From assembly GCF_013003985.1 (NCBI RefSeq), contig NZ_CP053073.1, forward strand, positions 1,674,001 through 1,738,000: a DNA stretch of 64,000 nucleotides. The letters are read 5' to 3'. Every line of letters begins with the position of its first letter. Within the stretch, counting starts at the first letter, position 1. Under the pieces are notes generated by a model. It had not been told where the DNA came from. It searched no databases and was given only the letters and a program-made list of their open reading frames with translations. The DNA is from Usitatibacter palustris (GTDB taxonomy: Bacteria > Pseudomonadota > Gammaproteobacteria > Burkholderiales > Usitatibacteraceae). Of this stretch, positions 20,701 to 33,215 are shown in pieces. Made by a program: the position numbers and the translations under genes.

Positions 20701-23700
20701 GGCAACGTGAGCGCCACGGGACCGGCCGCGGTCACGGGCAACACGGCGGGCGCCACGCTCATCTCCGCCGCGCCGCTGCCGCCGGTCGTGAGAGTCGCCT
20801 TCACGCCGCCGCAGGTCGAAAGCGGGCAGGAGTCGCGGCTCTATATCGAGATCCAGAATCCGAACCCGCAGACCAACCTCGCGGGCATCGCGGTCACGAA
20901 TACCTTCCCCGCGAACGTCGTCGTCGGCGCCACGCCCAATGTCACGGCGGATCCGCCCGGGGCCTGCACCGGCATCACGACCACGGACACCGGCGGCGGC
21001 GCCCTCGGCAGCGGCGACACGGGGATCAACATCTCCACGCTCACCATCAACGCGGGCACGGGATCGTGCCGCATCGGCATCAATGTCCGCCGCAATCCGG
21101 TGGGCACGGGCGTGCACACGCACACCACCGGTGCGGTCACCTCGACCACCGGCGGCGGCCTCACCGGCAACACCGACAGCGCGACCGTGACCTGGGTGGC
21201 GGTGGGCACGCTGCTCCCGCCGCAGCTCGCCAAGGTGATCACGCCCTCGATCATCAACGTGGGCGGCATCGCGCGGCTGCGTTACACGATCACCAACCCG
21301 AACCCGAACGCGCTCGCGGGCGTGACCTTCAGCGACACGTTCGCGCTGAACATGGTGATCGGTCCCGCAGTCAATCTCGTGAACAGCTGCGGCCTCACGC
21401 TCACGGGCGGGGCCGCAGGCAACAACAACATCGGCGTCACCGCGTTCACGCTCCAGCCCTCGACGCAATGCGTGGTCGAGGTCGACGTCACGGCGAGCGT
21501 GGCGGGCAACTTCACGAGCACCGCAGGCCCGATCGTCTCGACGACCGCGGGCAACGGCAACAGCGCCTCGGCGACCCTCTCGGCCGCGACGGTCGCACCA
21601 CCCGTGCTGTCGAAGTCGTTCACGCCGACCTCGGCGCAGCCCAACGACGTCGTGGTGATGAGCTTCACCATCACCAACCCGAACCTCACGGCGAACCTCA
21701 CCACGCTCGCTTTCACGGATACCTTCCCGGCGGGCCTCGTCGTCGCGGCAACGCCCGGCGTCGCATCGGGTGTGGTGTCCACCACCAACTCGTGCGGCCT
21801 CGTCTTCACGGGTGGCGCCGCGGGCAACAACAACATCAACGTCACCAACGGCATCGCGCCGTCGGCGGGCGTTTGCATCCTGGCGGTGAACGTCACGAAG
21901 GCCACGGCGGGCTCGGTCGTCAACACGACCGGCGCGATCACCTCGGCCAACGGCGGCACGGGCAACACGGCTTCGGCGAGCCTGGACATCGCGACCCGTC
22001 CGCCGCAGATCGGCAAGAACATTTCCCCGCGCCTGTTCGTGACCGGCACCAACGCCACGCTTTCCTTCACGCTCACCAACTCCAACTCCACGACGGCGCT
22101 CAACCAGATCGCTTTCGTCGACACCTTCCCGGCGGGCCTCACGGTGGCCGCGGGCACGAACGCCGCGAGCGGTGTCGTGAGTGCCCAGAACACGTGCGGC
22201 CTCGCGTTCACCAACGGCACGGTGGGGGCGACGGCGGTGTCGATCACCGGAGCGCAGAACCAGTCGCTCCCCGCGGGCGCAACGTGCACGCTCTCGTTCA
22301 CCGTCACCAGCGCCACGCTGGGCAACGCGGTGAACACGACCGGCGCGATCTCGTCGACGAACGGCGGCACGGGCAACGTCGCGAGCTCGGCCTACGACGT
22401 GGCGACCGCGCTGCTGCCGCTGTCGCTCACCAAGAGCTTCTCGCCCTCGACCATCAACGCGGGCGGCACGAGCGAGATGGTGTTCGCCGTCGAGCACCTT
22501 AACCGCACGATCACCGCCGCCGGCGTGGCCTTCACCGACACCTTCCCGGCGGGCATGACGATTGCCAATCCCCCGGGTGCGGTGACCGGTGTGACCTCGC
22601 CGCTCAACACCTGCGGCTTCACGTTCACCGGTGGCACGTCGGGTGCGTCGAACGTGGCGGTCACCGGCGGCTCCATCGGCCAGACGACGACCTGCTTCCT
22701 GCGCTTCTACGTGACGTCCGCGACGCCGGGCGTGCACACGAACACGACCTCGACCATCACGTCGAGCACCACGGGCATCGGCGCGGGCGCGGCCTCGAGC
22801 GCGAACCTGCAGGTCAACACGGCGGTCACCCCGCAGGTGCTCACCAAGCAGATCTCGCCCGGCACCATCGCCCCCGGCGGCACGGCGCAGCTGCGCCTCA
22901 CGATCCGCAACCCGAACCTCTCGACGCCGATCACGGGCCTCAACCTCACCGACAACTTCCCCGCGGGAATGACGGTGGCGACGATCCCGTCGTTCACCAA
23001 CACCTGCGGCGGCACGGTCACGACGGGCAACGTCGCCGGCCATACGTCGATCGTCATCACCGGCGCGTCCGTGACCGCGGGCCAGACCTGCGTGATCGAG
23101 ACCAACATCACCTCGAGCACGGTGGGCGTGCACAACAACACGGTCGCTTCCAACTCCTCGAGCGCCGGCTCGGGCACAGCGCCCAACGCAACGCTCACGG
23201 TCGTCGCCCCCACGCTCACCAAGGCCTACACCGGTGTTGGCGCGACGATCGACCCGGGCCAGGCGACCACGCTCACGTTCACGATCACCAACGGCGCGGG
23301 CAACCCGCTCGCGACCGGCATCAACTTCACCGACACGCTTCCGGCATCGATCACGGTGCACGGCACGCCCAACGTGCAGACCAACTGCCCGGCGGGTGGA
23401 GCGCAAGCCGCGCCCACGTTCACGGTCACGACCACACCCACGACCGCGATCGCCGTCACCGGCCTCGCGCTCAACGCGGGTGTGGCGTCCTGCACGCTTT
23501 CGGTCAACGTCACTTCGAGCGTGGTGAACCCGAACTGCGGCGCGAACCCGGTGAGCCACACCAACGCCGGGGCCAACATCGGCAGCCTTGCGAACGTCGC
23601 CAACGGCGTCACGCAGCAGTGCCTGATCGTTCGCCCGGCGCCGTCGCTCACGAAGGCCTTCAGCGTCGCGAACCTGGGCCTCGGCCAGACTGCCGCGAAC

Positions 23701-26700
23701 TTGGTCTTCACGATCGACAACTCGGCGGTGGGTGCGGTGAACCGCACGGGCCTCGCGTTCACGGACACGCTGCCCGCGGGCATCAACATCGCCAACCCGC
23801 CGGCGGTCACGAACAACGGCAACTGCGGCACGCCGACGATCACGGCGGCCGACACGACGCAGCCCTTCACCGCGTCGAACATCAACGTGAACGCGACGCA
23901 GATCTGCACGATCACGCTCACGGTGCGCGGCGTGACGCTGGGCGGGGCCACCAACGGCGCGGGGCAGATGAGCGCGCTGACCGGCCTCACGAACAACGTC
24001 ACGAACCAGTTGATCACGGTCGTGCAGCCGTCGCTCAACAAGGCGTTCGTGCCGCTGACGATCGACCAGGGCGGCACGTCGGTCCTCACGTTCACGATCA
24101 CCAACGGCACGGGTAACCCGGCGCAGTCAGGGCAGGGCTTCACCGACACGCTGCCCGCGGGCGTGCTGGTGGGTGCCACACCCGGCGTGACGACCAATTG
24201 CCCGGCCGGCGCCGGCTTCGCGGCCCCCGGTGGCGGAATGGTGGTCACGGCCACCGCGAGCACGAATTCGATCGCGGTCACCGGGCTCTCGATGAGCAGC
24301 GGGGTCGCGAGCTGCGAAGTGCGCGTGAACGTTTCGGCCGCGGCCGCGGGTTCGTACATCAACAACCTGAGCAACATCTCGGTGCCGGTGCGCATCGACA
24401 CGGCGACCGTGACGCCGTCGACGCTCACCGTGCAGGCGCTGCCCACGCTCACGAAGGCCTTCGGCGCGGCCGACATCGGCATCGGCCAGTCGACCTCGCT
24501 CACCTTCACGATCACGAATCCGGCGGCCGCTCCGGCGCGCACCGGCCTCACGTTCACGGACACGCTGCCGACGAACCTCGTGATCGCCACGCCCAACGGC
24601 TTGGTGAACAACTGCGGCGGCGGCGGCATCACGGCCACGGCCGGCGGTACCGCCATCACCGTCGTGGGACCCGGCGTGAACGCCGCGGTCGGCGCCTCGA
24701 GCTGCACGATCGTCGTGAACGTGACGAGCGCCACTGCGGGCACGTACGTAAACGGCGCCGCGCAGGTGACTCCGATCGCCGGAATGCTCAACGGCGTCAC
24801 CAACCAGACGTTGAACGTGCGCCAGGCCGGGCTCACGAAGGCGTTCGTGCCGACCACGGTCGATGCCGGCGCGCCCTCGGTGCTCACCTTCACGGTCACC
24901 AACGGCACGAACAACCCGTCGCAGTCGGGCATCGGCTTCACCGACACGCTGAGCGCAGGCTTGCTGGTCGCGGGCACGCCCAACGTCCAGACGAATTGCC
25001 CGGCGGGCGGCGGCACCTTTGCCGCACCCGTGGGACCGATGGCGGTGACCGCGACCGGCGGCACCAACTCCATCGCGGTCACGGGCCTGTCGATGAACGG
25101 CACGGTGGCAACCTGCGAAGTGCGCGTGAACGTTTCCGCCGCGACCGCGGGCAGCTACGCCAACAACACCGGCAACATGTCCGCGCTCGCCCGCGTGACC
25201 AACAACGTGGCCCTGTCGACGCTGACCGTGCAGGCGTTGCCCACGCTCACCAAGGCGTTCGGCGCGACCGACATCGGTGTCGGCCAGTCCACCTCGCTCA
25301 CCTTCACGATCAACAACCCGGCGGGCGCTCCGGCGCGCACCGGACTCACGTTCACCGACACGCTGCCCGGCACCCTGGTCATCGCGACACCCAACGGGCT
25401 CGTCAACAGTTGCGGCGGCAGCGGCATCACCGCGACGGCCGGCACCAACAGCATCGCCGTCGCTTCGCCGGGCGTGAACGCCGCGATCGGCTCCTCGACC
25501 TGCACGATCGTGGTGAACGTCACCAGCGCCACCGCGGGCACGTTCGTGAACGGCGCCGCGCAGGTCACGCCGATCGCGGGCCTCGTGAACAGCGTGACCA
25601 ACCAGACGTTGAACGTCCGCCAGGCCGCGCTCACGAAGGCGTTCGTTCCGACCACCGTGGATGCGGGCGCGCCCTCGGTGCTCACCTTCACGATCACCAA
25701 CGGCACGAACAACCCGGCGCAAACCGGAATCGCCTTCACCGACACGCTGACCGCTGGCCTGCTCGTCGCGGGTACGCCCAACGTGCAGACGAACTGCCCG
25801 GCCGGCGGCGGCTTCGCCGCACCGGTGGGCCCGATGGCGGTGACCGCGACGGGTGGCACGAATTCGATCGCGGTGACCGGGCTCTCGATGACCGCTGCGG
25901 TGGCGAGCTGCGAAGTGCGCGTGAATGTCTCTGCCGCGGCCGCAGGGAGCTACGCCAACAACAGCGGCAACATGTCCGCGCTCGCCCGCGTCACCAACAG
26001 CGTGGCGTTGTCGACGCTCACGGTGCAGGCGCTGCCGACCCTGACCAAGGCCTTCGGCGCGGCGGACATCGGTGTCGGCCAGACGACCTCGCTCACCTTC
26101 ACGATCACCAATCCCGCGGGCGCTCCGGCGCGCACGGGGCTCACGTTCACCGACACGCTGCCGACGAACCTCGTCGTCGCGACACCGAACGGCCTCGTGA
26201 ACAACTGCGGCGGCAGCGGCGTCACCGCGACCGCCACGACCGGCACCATCACCGTCGCCAGCCCCGGCGTGAACGCCGCGGTCGGCGCTTCGAGCTGCAC
26301 GATCGTCGTGAACGTCACGAGCGCGACGGCGGGCACCTACATCAACGGTGCGGCGCAGATCACGCCGATCGCCGGCATGGTGAATGGAGTCACGAACCAG
26401 ACGCTGAACGTCCGCCAGGCCACGCTCAACAAGGCCTTCGTGCCCACGACCATCGACGCGGGCGGCACCTCGGTGCTCACGTTCACCGTCACCAACGGCA
26501 CGAACAACCCGGCGCAGACGGGCATCAACTTCACCGACACGCTGACGGCGGGAGTCCTCGTCGCCGGCACGCCGAACGTGCAGACCAACTGCCCGGCGGG
26601 CGGCGGCTTCGCGGCCCCGGTGGGTCCGATGGCGGTCACGGCCACGGGGGGCACGAATTCGATCGCGGTCACCGGCCTCTCGATGAGCAACGCGGTCGCG

Positions 26701-29700
26701 AGCTGCGAAGTGCGCGTGAACGTCAGCGCCGCCGCTTCGGGCAGCTACGTCAACAACTCCGGCAACATGTCGTCGCTCGCGCGCGTCACCAACAGCGTGA
26801 CGGGCTCGACGTTGACGGTGAATGCGCTGCCCACGCTCACGAAGGCCTTCGGCGCGACCGACATCGGTGTCGGCCAGACGACTTCGCTCACCTTCACGAT
26901 CACGAATCCGGCGGCCGCTCCGGCGCGCACCGGGCTCACGTTTACCGACACCTTGCCCGGAACGCTGGTCATCGCCACGCCCAACGGGCTCGTCAACAAT
27001 TGCGGCGGCAGCGGCATCACCGCGACGGCCGGCACCAACAGCATCGCGGTTGCTTCGCCGGGCGTGAATGCGGCGATCGGCGCCTCGAGCTGTACGATCG
27101 TGGTGAACGTCACCAGCGCCACCGCGGGCACGTTCGTGAACGGCGCCGCGCAGGTCACGCCGATCGCCGGCCTCGTCAACGGCGTGACGAACCAGACGCT
27201 CAACGTTCGCCAGGCTTCGCTCAACAAGGCCTTCGTGCCCACGGCGATCGACCAGGGCGGCACGTCGGTCCTCACCTTCACGGCGACCAACGGCGCGAAC
27301 AACCCGGCGCAAACCGGAATCGACTTCACCGACACGCTGCCTGCGGGCGTGCTCGTGGGTGCGACCCCGGGTGTCGTGACCAATTGCCCGGCTGGTGGCG
27401 GCTTCGCGGCGCCGGTGGGCCCGATGGCGGTCACCGCGACCGCGTCCACCAACTCGATCGCCGTGACCGGCCTCACGATGAGCAACGCGGTCGCGAGCTG
27501 CGAAGTGCGCGTGAACGTATCGGCCGCGGCCTCGGGCAGCTACATCAACAACTCGGGCAACATGTCGGCCCTCGCGCGCGTCACCAACAGCGTGACGCCT
27601 TCGACGCTGACGGTCTCGGCGTTGCCGATCCTTACCAAGGCGTTTGCGTCCTCGAGCGTGGGCACCAGCCAGGTTGTGAACCTGGTGTTCACGATCACCA
27701 ATCCGGCCGGTGCACCGGCGCGGAGCAACATCACCTTCACCGACAGCCTGCCCGCGGGCCTCGTGGTCGCCAATCCGCCTGCGCCGTCGACGACGTGTAC
27801 CGGATCGCCGACGTTTACCGCGGTCGACGGCACCGGCACCTTCGCGGTGACCGGCACGGGCGTGAACGCCGCCGCCGGCGCTTCCGCTTGTACCGTGACC
27901 GTGGCGGTGCGCGCGGCCAGCGCGGGCAGCTACCTCAACGCGAACGCGAACATCACCGCCTTCGTGAACCTGATCAACAACGTGGGCAACAACACGCTCA
28001 CGGTGCTCAACCGCCCGACGGTGGCCAAGGCCTTCGGCGCGGCGTCGATTCCGACCGGCGGCAACACCACGCTCACGATCACGCTCACCAACCCGAATGC
28101 GGCGCCGATCACCGGCGCGGCCTTCACCGACAACTTCCCCGTGGCGCCGGGCGCGATGACGCTCTTCAACACGTCCACGACCAACACCTGCGGCGGCACG
28201 CTCACCGACAACACCGCCGGCGCACTCGGTGCAGGGGACACCGGCATCCAGCTCACCGGCGGCACGATCCCCGCGTCGGGCTCCTGCCTGGTGACCGTGA
28301 ACATCACGGCCGCCGTCGCGGGCGTGTACACGAACACCCTGGCCATCGGCGCGGTGACCACCACCAACGCTGGCGCCAACACGGCGGCCGCCACGGCGAA
28401 CCTCGTCGTGGCCGCACCCGCGACGATCGCGAAGGCCTTCCTGCCGACGACGATCGCGGCCGACGGCACCTCGACCATCACCTTCACGCTCAGCAACGGC
28501 AACACGATCGCGCTCACGGGCGCGGGCTTCACCGACGCGTTGCCCAACATGTCGATCAACGCCAACCAGGCGGCGGGCGGCACGTGTACGGGCGCGGGCA
28601 CGAACAACTTCACGCTGGGCCAGACGGCGCTCACGTTCACCGGCCTCACGATCCCGCTGTCGGGCTCGTGCACGGTGACGGTGGTCGTGACGAGCGACAT
28701 CCCCGGCACGCACAGCAACTCGACCTCGGGTGTGTCGAGCACGGAGACGGGAACGGGCGCCGCCTCGAATTCGGCGACGCTGACCGTGACGGCCGCCGCG
28801 CCCACGATCACCAAGGCGTTCGCGCCCGCGTCGATCGCGGCCGACGGCACCTCGACCGTCACGTTGTCGATCGCCAACACCAACGGCGTGGCGCTCACCG
28901 GCGCGGGCTTCACCGACGCGCTGACCAACATGACGATCAACGCCAACCAGGCGGCGGCCGGCACCTGCGTAGGCGCGGGCACGAACAATCTCACGGCGGG
29001 ACAGACCGCGATCACGATCTCCGGGCTCACGATTCCGGCCAACGGCGCGTGCACGGTGACGTTCGTCGTGACGAGCGACGTGCCGGGCGTGCACAACAAC
29101 GCCACGTCGGGCGTGTCGAGCGCGCAGGCGCCGACGGGTGCCGTGTCCAACACCGTGACCCTCACGGTGACTGCGAACGCGCCGACGATCGCCAAGGCGT
29201 TCCTGCCGACGACGATCTCCGCGGGCGCGACCTCGACGATCACCTTCACGCTGACCAACACGCTGGGCGTGCCGCTCACGGCTGCGACGTTCACCGACAC
29301 GCTCGCCAACATGTCGATCAACGCGAACCAGGCGGCGGCCGGCACGTGCGTGGGCGCGGGCACGAACAACTTCACGGCGGGCCAGACCGCGCTGACACTC
29401 TCCGGCCTCACGGTGCCCGCCAACGGCGCGTGCACGGTGACGGTCGTGGTGACGAGCGTGACGCCGGGCGTGCAGCCGAACACCACATCCGGAGTCGCGA
29501 GCACGGAAGCGCCCACGGGCGCGGTCTCCAACACCGCGAACCTCACGGTCACGGCCACGGGCCCGACCATCGCCAAGGCGTTCTCGCCGACCTCGATCGT
29601 GGCCGACGGCACCTCGACGATCACCTTCACGATCACCAATCCGCAGGCGATCCCGCTCACCTCCGCAAACTTCACCGATCCGCTCACCAACATGTCGATC

Positions 29701-32190
29701 TTCGCGGCGGGTCCCGCGGGCGGCACGTGTGCGGGCGCTTCCGGGAACTTCTATACGGCGGGGCAGACCGCCATCTCGGTGACCGGCCTCACGATCCCGG
29801 CCTCGGGCTCGTGCACGGTGACCCTCGTCGTCACGAGCGATATCCCGGGCGTTCACTCGAATACATCCTCCGGGGTCGCGAGCACGGAAGCGCCCACGGG
29901 TGCGCCTTCGAACGCCGCGAGCCTCACGGTCACCGCCGCGCCGCCCACGATCGCCAAGGCCTTCAACCTCGCGAGCATCGTGGTCAACACGACCTCGACG
30001 ATCACCTTCACGATCGCCAACGGCAACGCCATCCCGCTCACCGGCGCTTCGTTCACCGACACGCTCGTGAACATGCAGATCAACGCAACGGGCGCGGCTG
30101 GCGGCACGTGCGCGGGTGCCGCGAGCAACAACTTCACGGCGGGGCAGACGGCGCTCACGTTCAGCGGCCTCACGATCCCGCTCAACGGCTCGTGCACGGT
30201 GACCGTGGTGGTCCTGGGCAACGTGATCGGCGTGCAGCCGAACCAATCGAGCGGTGTCGCGAGCAACGAAGCCCCGACGGGTGCGGCCTCCAACGTAGCG
30301 AACCTCACGGTGCAGCCGCTGCCGCCGACGATCGCGAAGGCGTTCGGCCCGACGAGCATCCTCTCGGGCGGCACCTCGACGCTCACCGTCACGATCGGCA
30401 ACCCGAATCCGAGCGCGATCACGGTCACGTCGGTCACGGATACGTTCCCGGCCGGCGTCACGCGAGCCGGAACGCCGCTCGATTCGACGACGTGCGCCGG
30501 CGGCGTGACCAGCGGCGGCGCGGGAACGCTCACGCTCACGGGCGGCACCGTGCCCGCCAACAGCTCGTGCACGTTCCAGGTCAACGTCACCGCCTCGGTC
30601 GCCGGCTCGTACGTGAACACGATCCCGATCGGTGCGCTCACGACCAGCGGCGGCTTCAACACCTCGGCTGCCACGGCGACGCTGACCGTCGATCCGGTGG
30701 CCGACCTGCAGATCATCAAGAGCGCGCCGGCCACGATCGGCACGGGCCAGGTGCTCACCTACACGATCTCGGTGACGAACCTCGGGCCGGATTCCGCGAA
30801 CGGCGCGCAGTTTGCCGACACGGTGCCCGGCGCGTTCTCGTCGCCGCTCGCCTCGTGCGGCGGTGCGACCGGCGGCGCGGTTTGCGGCACGGTGAACGTG
30901 GCCGGACCCAACGTGTCCAGCACGATCACCACGCTGCCCTCGGGCGCGAGCGTGACCTTCTCGATCAGCGGCACGGTGTCGGGCCTGGGCGTCGTCTCCA
31001 ACACCGCGACCATCGCGGTGCCCGGCGGCGTGACCGATCCGAACAATGCGAACAACACGTCGACCGCGAACACGACACTGCTCGCTCCCGACCTCACGAT
31101 CACCAAGACCCACGTGGGCAACTTCACCGTGGGGGCGAACGGCGTCTACACGATCTCGGTGCAGAACGGCCTGGGTTCGCTCGCGACCTCGGGCGTGATC
31201 ACCGTGGTCGACACATTGCCCGCGGGCCTCACCTTCGTCAGCGGCGTGGGTACTGGCTGGGCGTGCGTGAGCGCGCCGCCTTCGGTGACCTGCACGTCGT
31301 CGACCCCGATCGCCGCAGGCAACAGCGGCAACCCGATCACGCTCACGGTCGCGGTCGGCCCGACGGCAATTCCCGCGGTGACGAACCTCGTGACGGTGGC
31401 CGGCGGTGGCGAGCCGGCTGCGGCCACCAACAACAACACCGCTTCGGATAACGCGGCGGTCTCCGGCGCGGGCGTGAACGCCTTCGCGCCGAACAACGCG
31501 CAGACGAGCGGGCCGGGCACGACGGTCAACTACACGCACACCTTCAACGCGGGTCTCGCGGGCAGTGTCGCGTTCACGACCACCGCCGTGGCCACGCCGG
31601 CCGTACCGGGCTGGACGCAGCAGATCTACCGCGACACCAATTGCAACGGCGTGCTCGATGGCGCGGAGAATGCCGCGGTCCTTGCGGCGCCGGTGGCCGT
31701 GAATCCGGGCGACGTGGTCTGCATCATCGTGCGCGACAACATCCCGGGCGCGGCACCCTACAACGCGCAGAACCAGATCACGGTCACGGCGACCTTCAAC
31801 GGTTCGACGACCTACCCGCGCACCGACATCACGACCGTCGGCGGCACGGCGGGTAGCGGACTCACGCTGGCGAAGACCGTGCGCAACGTCACGCAGGGCG
31901 GCGCGGTCGGCACGAGCGGCAACGCGCGCCCCAACGACGTTCTCGAATACACGATCACGTACACGAACTCCGGCTCGGGCGCGGTGAGCACGATCGTCGT
32001 CACCGACGCCACGCCTTCCTTCACCCAGTACCTGGCGGCACTGTGCGGCACGCTGCCCCCGGGCATCACCTGCGGCGTCACCTCGCAACCCGCCGTCAAC
32101 GGTACCGGCTCCATCGTCTGGACGCTTGGCGGATCGCTCCTCTCCGGAGGCAGCGGCTCGGTGAGCTATACAGTAAGGGTCAACCCATGA
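14713..32190 (+). CDS. giant 5825-aa secreted protein with about 40 DUF11-type repeats
   Basis: The signal peptide ends at AFA (residue about 24). Residues about 25-210 are a unique head and about 213-516 a Gly-rich region with runs of up to seven Gly. From residue 517 to the end about 40 immunoglobulin-like DUF11-type repeats of 125-140 aa follow. Each reads roughly KxFxPxxIxxGGxSxLTxTxx[17 protein letters not shown], a Cys in CGG or NCPAG, then IPAxGSCxxxVNVT, so nearly every repeat has a conserved Cys pair. It ends [10 protein letters not shown] without a sorting signal, membrane anchor or RTX/type I motif. It starts 8 nt after the barrel gene with no clear ribosome site, suggesting coupling, and its stop overlaps the GGDEF-like gene. 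Likely a very long adhesin or surface-layer filament. Confidence 0.8.
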   Translation: MRTPPLIRRLAIAAMVFIAGQAFAQVCPTPPVATTYVPPINTYYSGTGTSVPGGSTTIPVGSIDPRGALTPIAAGDVIAIVQMQGADIDSGNTNRYGNGQGDGSTGYTSTGDYAGGATNITAGTLEYAVASGPVGGGVIPIFGTLVNSYSNANATTVSGARRYQVLRVPQYASLAITTTIQVTPWNGSTGGVVAIDVAGNMNFIGGAIDASGRGFRGGGAFGGAAFTIAWYNYVASTNASAPGGGVKGEGIAGTPARLYSPLVHGAIAVDLGGQGYPGGDYARGAPGNAGGGSNQHNAGGGGGGNGGRGGIGGRSWNQQQNSYSGEDIGGFGGDAVTGVRAMMGGGGGGADINNQCAGVGCAGGSGGPGGGVVLIRAGTMTGFGTISAKGSDAPDGAINATDGAGAGGAGGTVVVQLGSGSIPGGVSIDLRGGRGGNTSMNATNETDGPGGGGGGGRLLASAAGGSVQLGGGVPGVIFNTTNPANGTSDGATAGSSGTTTSITAGQIPGGTGPAQCLPSLNVTKVTSAANLLPGADRFNYTITVTNTGTGTARSVNILDNLPAPLLLRVDGIALSLTNATRTSTVTPPAGTANLTIGSFDIPGTSPGPAGTVTATVTVDIIGAPPGKYDNSASVNFLDPTTTVPGQRVSPGGTYAGGGTVAGTNYNGSLVGNTVEDTSILAGPTVTKSFSAPTIATGASTTLTITFTNPNPTYSMTAVGMIDDLPLGVVVANTPAFTQTPGACAGTVNSGNVAGHTRISTSAATLAAGASCQITVAVTSTTAGRVTNVIPPGNVVGVVQANTLGNLVEASAPLTVLAPPQITKTFTPNNMAAGAQSTLTLTIRNPNGNTLPLTGVAFADNYPAGITNVTPGSIAPSGAGCAGNATSINGGTPGISLAAATIPVNTTCVWTTTITKAAPSPAGGDVNTTGAVSASGPVALTGNTATDTLTVAGGVLAPTLHKTFGTALMATGGSTPMSLTITNPNASPLTVSSFTDAFPSGLAVAAVPGLVNGCTLTVAGVGAGSTTVTLSGGTIPANGSCTLTVNVTPSTPGDYVNVTTALLTAQAPASNIAFASLTAVAAPVALKSFTPANITAGAISVMRIRLTNPVANPVPLTGTAFTDTFPGGLRVATTPGLVNSCGGTIAPGSAANDTSLVLSGGVIPVGGSCEIQVNVTATAASLYNNSTGPITTTAGATGTAALATLDVDGNTLPPIITKTISPNRINAGGVAQLSFAIGNPNGTVILSGIGVTDNFPAGMTIASPPGAVSGVVSADNPCGATFTGGLATNTNVVVTALGLTPLQTCALRWNVTSSTLGNANNTTNAITASGPFALTGNVGSASLLVQSLAPPTATKSFNPAQIASNGVTRLTITVLNANPSDDLTGVAFTDTFPAGLSVSATPSLTNTCALTASGTGSGSTALTVTAGTIPAGGACELSINVTYTGATGNVTNTTSTITTGQTTAGAAASAVLSIVAPQPPVLTKAFNPSQIIATGQSTMTLTIVNPNASFALTGVAFTDNYPAGLTNVAAGAVVPVGAGCANNATSVNGGTPGISLTGATIPAGGSCSWTTTVTKATAGNVTNTTGSVTATGPVALTGNVASTNLGVGTLLAPQVDKLFIPDHIERDGVTQLNLSITNPNAGVILSGVTLTDTFPAGMTVTAAPGVTTGVVSATNTCGLTFTGGTAAAGNITVTGGQIPAGATCLLAVNVTKSTAGSVTNTTGTVAVTTPTALTGNTASARLTVLSYLPPQLTMTIAPAQIAVSGTATMTFTLVNPNPNTALTGVAFNTGVWGNGWVVAAAPALVNACALTVQDTGGGALAAADTGIQVTGSTLGAGATCTVSVNITDTTAGTATDATNAITATGPVALTGNTASATLVTNNAAATDPPQVFKSFSPQQITQGGLSVMTLTITNPNAVALTGIAVTDTFPANLVIANVPGVTSAVVSSTNSCGLTFTGGAAGNGNIAVTTGTVPANSSCTLQVNVTTTAAATLQNLTGNVSATGPAAVTGNTAGATLISAAPLPPVVRVAFTPPQVESGQESRLYIEIQNPNPQTNLAGIAVTNTFPANVVVGATPNVTADPPGACTGITTTDTGGGALGSGDTGINISTLTINAGTGSCRIGINVRRNPVGTGVHTHTTGAVTSTTGGGLTGNTDSATVTWVAVGTLLPPQLAKVITPSIINVGGIARLRYTITNPNPNALAGVTFSDTFALNMVIGPAVNLVNSCGLTLTGGAAGNNNIGVTAFTLQPSTQCVVEVDVTASVAGNFTSTAGPIVSTTAGNGNSASATLSAATVAPPVLSKSFTPTSAQPNDVVVMSFTITNPNLTANLTTLAFTDTFPAGLVVAATPGVASGVVSTTNSCGLVFTGGAAGNNNINVTNGIAPSAGVCILAVNVTKATAGSVVNTTGAITSANGGTGNTASASLDIATRPPQIGKNISPRLFVTGTNATLSFTLTNSNSTTALNQIAFVDTFPAGLTVAAGTNAASGVVSAQNTCGLAFTNGTVGATAVSITGAQNQSLPAGATCTLSFTVTSATLGNAVNTTGAISSTNGGTGNVASSAYDVATALLPLSLTKSFSPSTINAGGTSEMVFAVEHLNRTITAAGVAFTDTFPAGMTIANPPGAVTGVTSPLNTCGFTFTGGTSGASNVAVTGGSIGQTTTCFLRFYVTSATPGVHTNTTSTITSSTTGIGAGAASSANLQVNTAVTPQVLTKQISPGTIAPGGTAQLRLTIRNPNLSTPITGLNLTDNFPAGMTVATIPSFTNTCGGTVTTGNVAGHTSIVITGASVTAGQTCVIETNITSSTVGVHNNTVASNSSSAGSGTAPNATLTVVAPTLTKAYTGVGATIDPGQATTLTFTITNGAGNPLATGINFTDTLPASITVHGTPNVQTNCPAGGAQAAPTFTVTTTPTTAIAVTGLALNAGVASCTLSVNVTSSVVNPNCGANPVSHTNAGANIGSLANVANGVTQQCLIVRPAPSLTKAFSVANLGLGQTAANLVFTIDNSAVGAVNRTGLAFTDTLPAGINIANPPAVTNNGNCGTPTITAADTTQPFTASNINVNATQICTITLTVRGVTLGGATNGAGQMSALTGLTNNVTNQLITVVQPSLNKAFVPLTIDQGGTSVLTFTITNGTGNPAQSGQGFTDTLPAGVLVGATPGVTTNCPAGAGFAAPGGGMVVTATASTNSIAVTGLSMSSGVASCEVRVNVSAAAAGSYINNLSNISVPVRIDTATVTPSTLTVQALPTLTKAFGAADIGIGQSTSLTFTITNPAAAPARTGLTFTDTLPTNLVIATPNGLVNNCGGGGITATAGGTAITVVGPGVNAAVGASSCTIVVNVTSATAGTYVNGAAQVTPIAGMLNGVTNQTLNVRQAGLTKAFVPTTVDAGAPSVLTFTVTNGTNNPSQSGIGFTDTLSAGLLVAGTPNVQTNCPAGGGTFAAPVGPMAVTATGGTNSIAVTGLSMNGTVATCEVRVNVSAATAGSYANNTGNMSALARVTNNVALSTLTVQALPTLTKAFGATDIGVGQSTSLTFTINNPAGAPARTGLTFTDTLPGTLVIATPNGLVNSCGGSGITATAGTNSIAVASPGVNAAIGSSTCTIVVNVTSATAGTFVNGAAQVTPIAGLVNSVTNQTLNVRQAALTKAFVPTTVDAGAPSVLTFTITNGTNNPAQTGIAFTDTLTAGLLVAGTPNVQTNCPAGGGFAAPVGPMAVTATGGTNSIAVTGLSMTAAVASCEVRVNVSAAAAGSYANNSGNMSALARVTNSVALSTLTVQALPTLTKAFGAADIGVGQTTSLTFTITNPAGAPARTGLTFTDTLPTNLVVATPNGLVNNCGGSGVTATATTGTITVASPGVNAAVGASSCTIVVNVTSATAGTYINGAAQITPIAGMVNGVTNQTLNVRQATLNKAFVPTTIDAGGTSVLTFTVTNGTNNPAQTGINFTDTLTAGVLVAGTPNVQTNCPAGGGFAAPVGPMAVTATGGTNSIAVTGLSMSNAVASCEVRVNVSAAASGSYVNNSGNMSSLARVTNSVTGSTLTVNALPTLTKAFGATDIGVGQTTSLTFTITNPAAAPARTGLTFTDTLPGTLVIATPNGLVNNCGGSGITATAGTNSIAVASPGVNAAIGASSCTIVVNVTSATAGTFVNGAAQVTPIAGLVNGVTNQTLNVRQASLNKAFVPTAIDQGGTSVLTFTATNGANNPAQTGIDFTDTLPAGVLVGATPGVVTNCPAGGGFAAPVGPMAVTATASTNSIAVTGLTMSNAVASCEVRVNVSAAASGSYINNSGNMSALARVTNSVTPSTLTVSALPILTKAFASSSVGTSQVVNLVFTITNPAGAPARSNITFTDSLPAGLVVANPPAPSTTCTGSPTFTAVDGTGTFAVTGTGVNAAAGASACTVTVAVRAASAGSYLNANANITAFVNLINNVGNNTLTVLNRPTVAKAFGAASIPTGGNTTLTITLTNPNAAPITGAAFTDNFPVAPGAMTLFNTSTTNTCGGTLTDNTAGALGAGDTGIQLTGGTIPASGSCLVTVNITAAVAGVYTNTLAIGAVTTTNAGANTAAATANLVVAAPATIAKAFLPTTIAADGTSTITFTLSNGNTIALTGAGFTDALPNMSINANQAAGGTCTGAGTNNFTLGQTALTFTGLTIPLSGSCTVTVVVTSDIPGTHSNSTSGVSSTETGTGAASNSATLTVTAAAPTITKAFAPASIAADGTSTVTLSIANTNGVALTGAGFTDALTNMTINANQAAAGTCVGAGTNNLTAGQTAITISGLTIPANGACTVTFVVTSDVPGVHNNATSGVSSAQAPTGAVSNTVTLTVTANAPTIAKAFLPTTISAGATSTITFTLTNTLGVPLTAATFTDTLANMSINANQAAAGTCVGAGTNNFTAGQTALTLSGLTVPANGACTVTVVVTSVTPGVQPNTTSGVASTEAPTGAVSNTANLTVTATGPTIAKAFSPTSIVADGTSTITFTITNPQAIPLTSANFTDPLTNMSIFAAGPAGGTCAGASGNFYTAGQTAISVTGLTIPASGSCTVTLVVTSDIPGVHSNTSSGVASTEAPTGAPSNAASLTVTAAPPTIAKAFNLASIVVNTTSTITFTIANGNAIPLTGASFTDTLVNMQINATGAAGGTCAGAASNNFTAGQTALTFSGLTIPLNGSCTVTVVVLGNVIGVQPNQSSGVASNEAPTGAASNVANLTVQPLPPTIAKAFGPTSILSGGTSTLTVTIGNPNPSAITVTSVTDTFPAGVTRAGTPLDSTTCAGGVTSGGAGTLTLTGGTVPANSSCTFQVNVTASVAGSYVNTIPIGALTTSGGFNTSAATATLTVDPVADLQIIKSAPATIGTGQVLTYTISVTNLGPDSANGAQFADTVPGAFSSPLASCGGATGGAVCGTVNVAGPNVSSTITTLPSGASVTFSISGTVSGLGVVSNTATIAVPGGVTDPNNANNTSTANTTLLAPDLTITKTHVGNFTVGANGVYTISVQNGLGSLATSGVITVVDTLPAGLTFVSGVGTGWACVSAPPSVTCTSSTPIAAGNSGNPITLTVAVGPTAIPAVTNLVTVAGGGEPAAATNNNTASDNAAVSGAGVNAFAPNNAQTSGPGTTVNYTHTFNAGLAGSVAFTTTAVATPAVPGWTQQIYRDTNCNGVLDGAENAAVLAAPVAVNPGDVVCIIVRDNIPGAAPYNAQNQITVTATFNGSTTYPRTDITTVGGTAGSGLTLAKTVRNVTQGGAVGTSGNARPNDVLEYTITYTNSGSGAVSTIVVTDATPSFTQYLAALCGTLPPGITCGVTSQPAVNGTGSIVWTLGGSLLSGGSGSVSYTVRVNP
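24028..28011 (+). repeat. 795-bp two-domain repeat units inside the giant gene
   Basis: Two repeat types alternate: A (about 411 bp; KAFVPxTIDxGGx[18 protein letters not shown]) and B (about 385 bp; LTKAFGAxDIGx[16 protein letters not shown]). A starts near 24028, 24823, 25620, 26415 and 27210, and B near 24439, 25236, 26031, 26829 and 27621 (the last diverged). The A+B period is 795-797 bp. The B copies 25236 and 26829 share [11 protein letters not shown] and [19 protein letters not shown], while 24439 and 26031 share PTNLV and TAGTY, giving a higher-order period of about 1592 bp. This points to recent stepwise duplication. Confidence 0.75.
28417..30699 (+). repeat. 381-bp single-domain repeat block inside the giant gene
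   Basis: Six repeats start near 28417, 28797, 29178, 29559, 29940 and 30318, spaced 378-381 bp. They share IAKAFxPTxI, [10 protein letters not shown], [14 protein letters not shown], [17 protein letters not shown] and SSEAPTGAxSN. The first five are much more alike than any is to the older N-terminal repeats, so this block expanded separately from the 795-bp units. Confidence 0.7.
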
Positions 32191-33215
32191 GTGAAAGCAC
32201 CGTCATCGTCCGTCGGCCGCCGGTGGGGCCGATGGGCAAGCTCATTCGCATCGCGATCGCCACGGTGACGATCGCGCTGGTGTTCGCATCCAGCATGAAC
32301 GCCGCGCTGGGCCTGCGGGACATCGCGATCCTCTATGCGCTCGGGGCGCCGCTCGGCGTTTCGGCCTGGGGTTTCGCGCGCGTCGGGCACCACGAGGCGG
32401 CGGTCGTGCTGCTGTCGCTCGTGCTCACCACGGTCACCACGCTCACGCTCTACATGAGCCCCTTCGGCGTCCACGATGTCGCCGTGGTCACGTATTCGGG
32501 CGTGCTGCTCTTCAACGCCTTGCTGCTCTCGCGGCCGCACTTCCTCTCGATGGCCGCCATCGTCCTGCTGGTGGGCACGATGGTCTTCGTGCTCGATGCG
32601 ATGGGCCTCACGGAGAGCAAGCTGCCCGGCAGCTGGAAGCCGCTCCTCGATTTCGTCCTGATCACCGGCGTCGTGGGCGGTCTCGCGCGCACCGTCGCGG
32701 AAATCCTCTACGGCAGCCTTGGCGACGCGCAGCAGCACGCGATCAAGGACCCGGTCACCGGAGTCTCCAACCGGCAGCGCTTCATGGGCCAGGCCCAGGC
32801 GCGCATTCGCGCAATGCCCGCCGATGAGTTCGGCGTGCTGGCCCTGGTGGACATCGACAACTTCCGTCGCATCAATCACGTCGTGGGCCATACCGCGGCC
32901 GACCGCATCCTCGCGGAGGTCGCCCGGCGCGCCCAGACGGTGCTCCCCGGCGTGCTCGTGGGGCGCGTCGGTGACGACGAGATCGCCGTGCTCGCGCTGG
33001 GAATGGAGCGGCTCACCGAAGTCGAGTCGTTCGTGCATCGCCTGCACGCCACGCTTTGCTTCGAACACATGGGCGTGTCCCTCACGACCACCCTCGGCAA
33101 GGCTCTCGTGCCCAGCGAGGGCAAGGGGATCGACGCGCTCATGATGGTGGCCGACGCGGCGCTCACCCAGAATCGCGGCGGGAGCAATTCGCGTCCCGTA
33201 ACCGGAGCGCGATGA
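32187..33215 (+). CDS. six-helix membrane protein with degenerate GGDEF domain
   Basis: A 342-aa protein. Residues about 18-185 contain six hydrophobic segments, a possible MASE-type sensor. From residue 188 a GGDEF fold begins ([37 protein letters not shown]). The active-site loop reads GDDEI at residues 262-266 instead of GGDEF, GHxxGD has become GHTAAD, and the usual IND is INH. So catalysis is doubtful and it may bind GTP or c-di-GMP, or signal by contact. Its ATG overlaps the giant gene stop (ATGA), so translation is coupled, and its own stop overlaps the next gene. A role in controlling the surface protein, by analogy with c-di-GMP control of large adhesins, is inference. Confidence 0.8.
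   Translation: MSESTVIVRRPPVGPMGKLIRIAIATVTIALVFASSMNAALGLRDIAILYALGAPLGVSAWGFARVGHHEAAVVLLSLVLTTVTTLTLYMSPFGVHDVAVVTYSGVLLFNALLLSRPHFLSMAAIVLLVGTMVFVLDAMGLTESKLPGSWKPLLDFVLITGVVGGLARTVAEILYGSLGDAQQHAIKDPVTGVSNRQRFMGQAQARIRAMPADEFGVLALVDIDNFRRINHVVGHTAADRILAEVARRAQTVLPGVLVGRVGDDEIAVLALGMERLTEVESFVHRLHATLCFEHMGVSLTTTLGKALVPSEGKGIDALMMVADAALTQNRGGSNSRPVTGAR

Noticed and set aside
24198..31451. A 2417-residue plus-strand frame inside the giant gene
   Set aside because: An out-of-frame shadow of the DUF11 repeats with His/Arg-rich nonsense composition.
24127..32088. A 2653-residue open frame on the minus strand opposite the giant gene
   Set aside because: It is Arg/Gly/Asp-rich low-complexity sequence with no domain, signal peptide or ribosome site. 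GC-rich repeats on the plus strand suppress stops in this frame. The plus-strand frame has clear repeats and a signal peptide.
16261..32190. CRISPR array or tandem satellite
   Set aside because: The periodicity is 380-440 bp in phase with protein domains, with no short direct repeats and unique spacers.
14713..32190. Sortase, PEP-CTERM or type IX sorting signal at the C-terminus
   Set aside because: The last residues are [10 protein letters not shown], with no hydrophobic tail or known motif.
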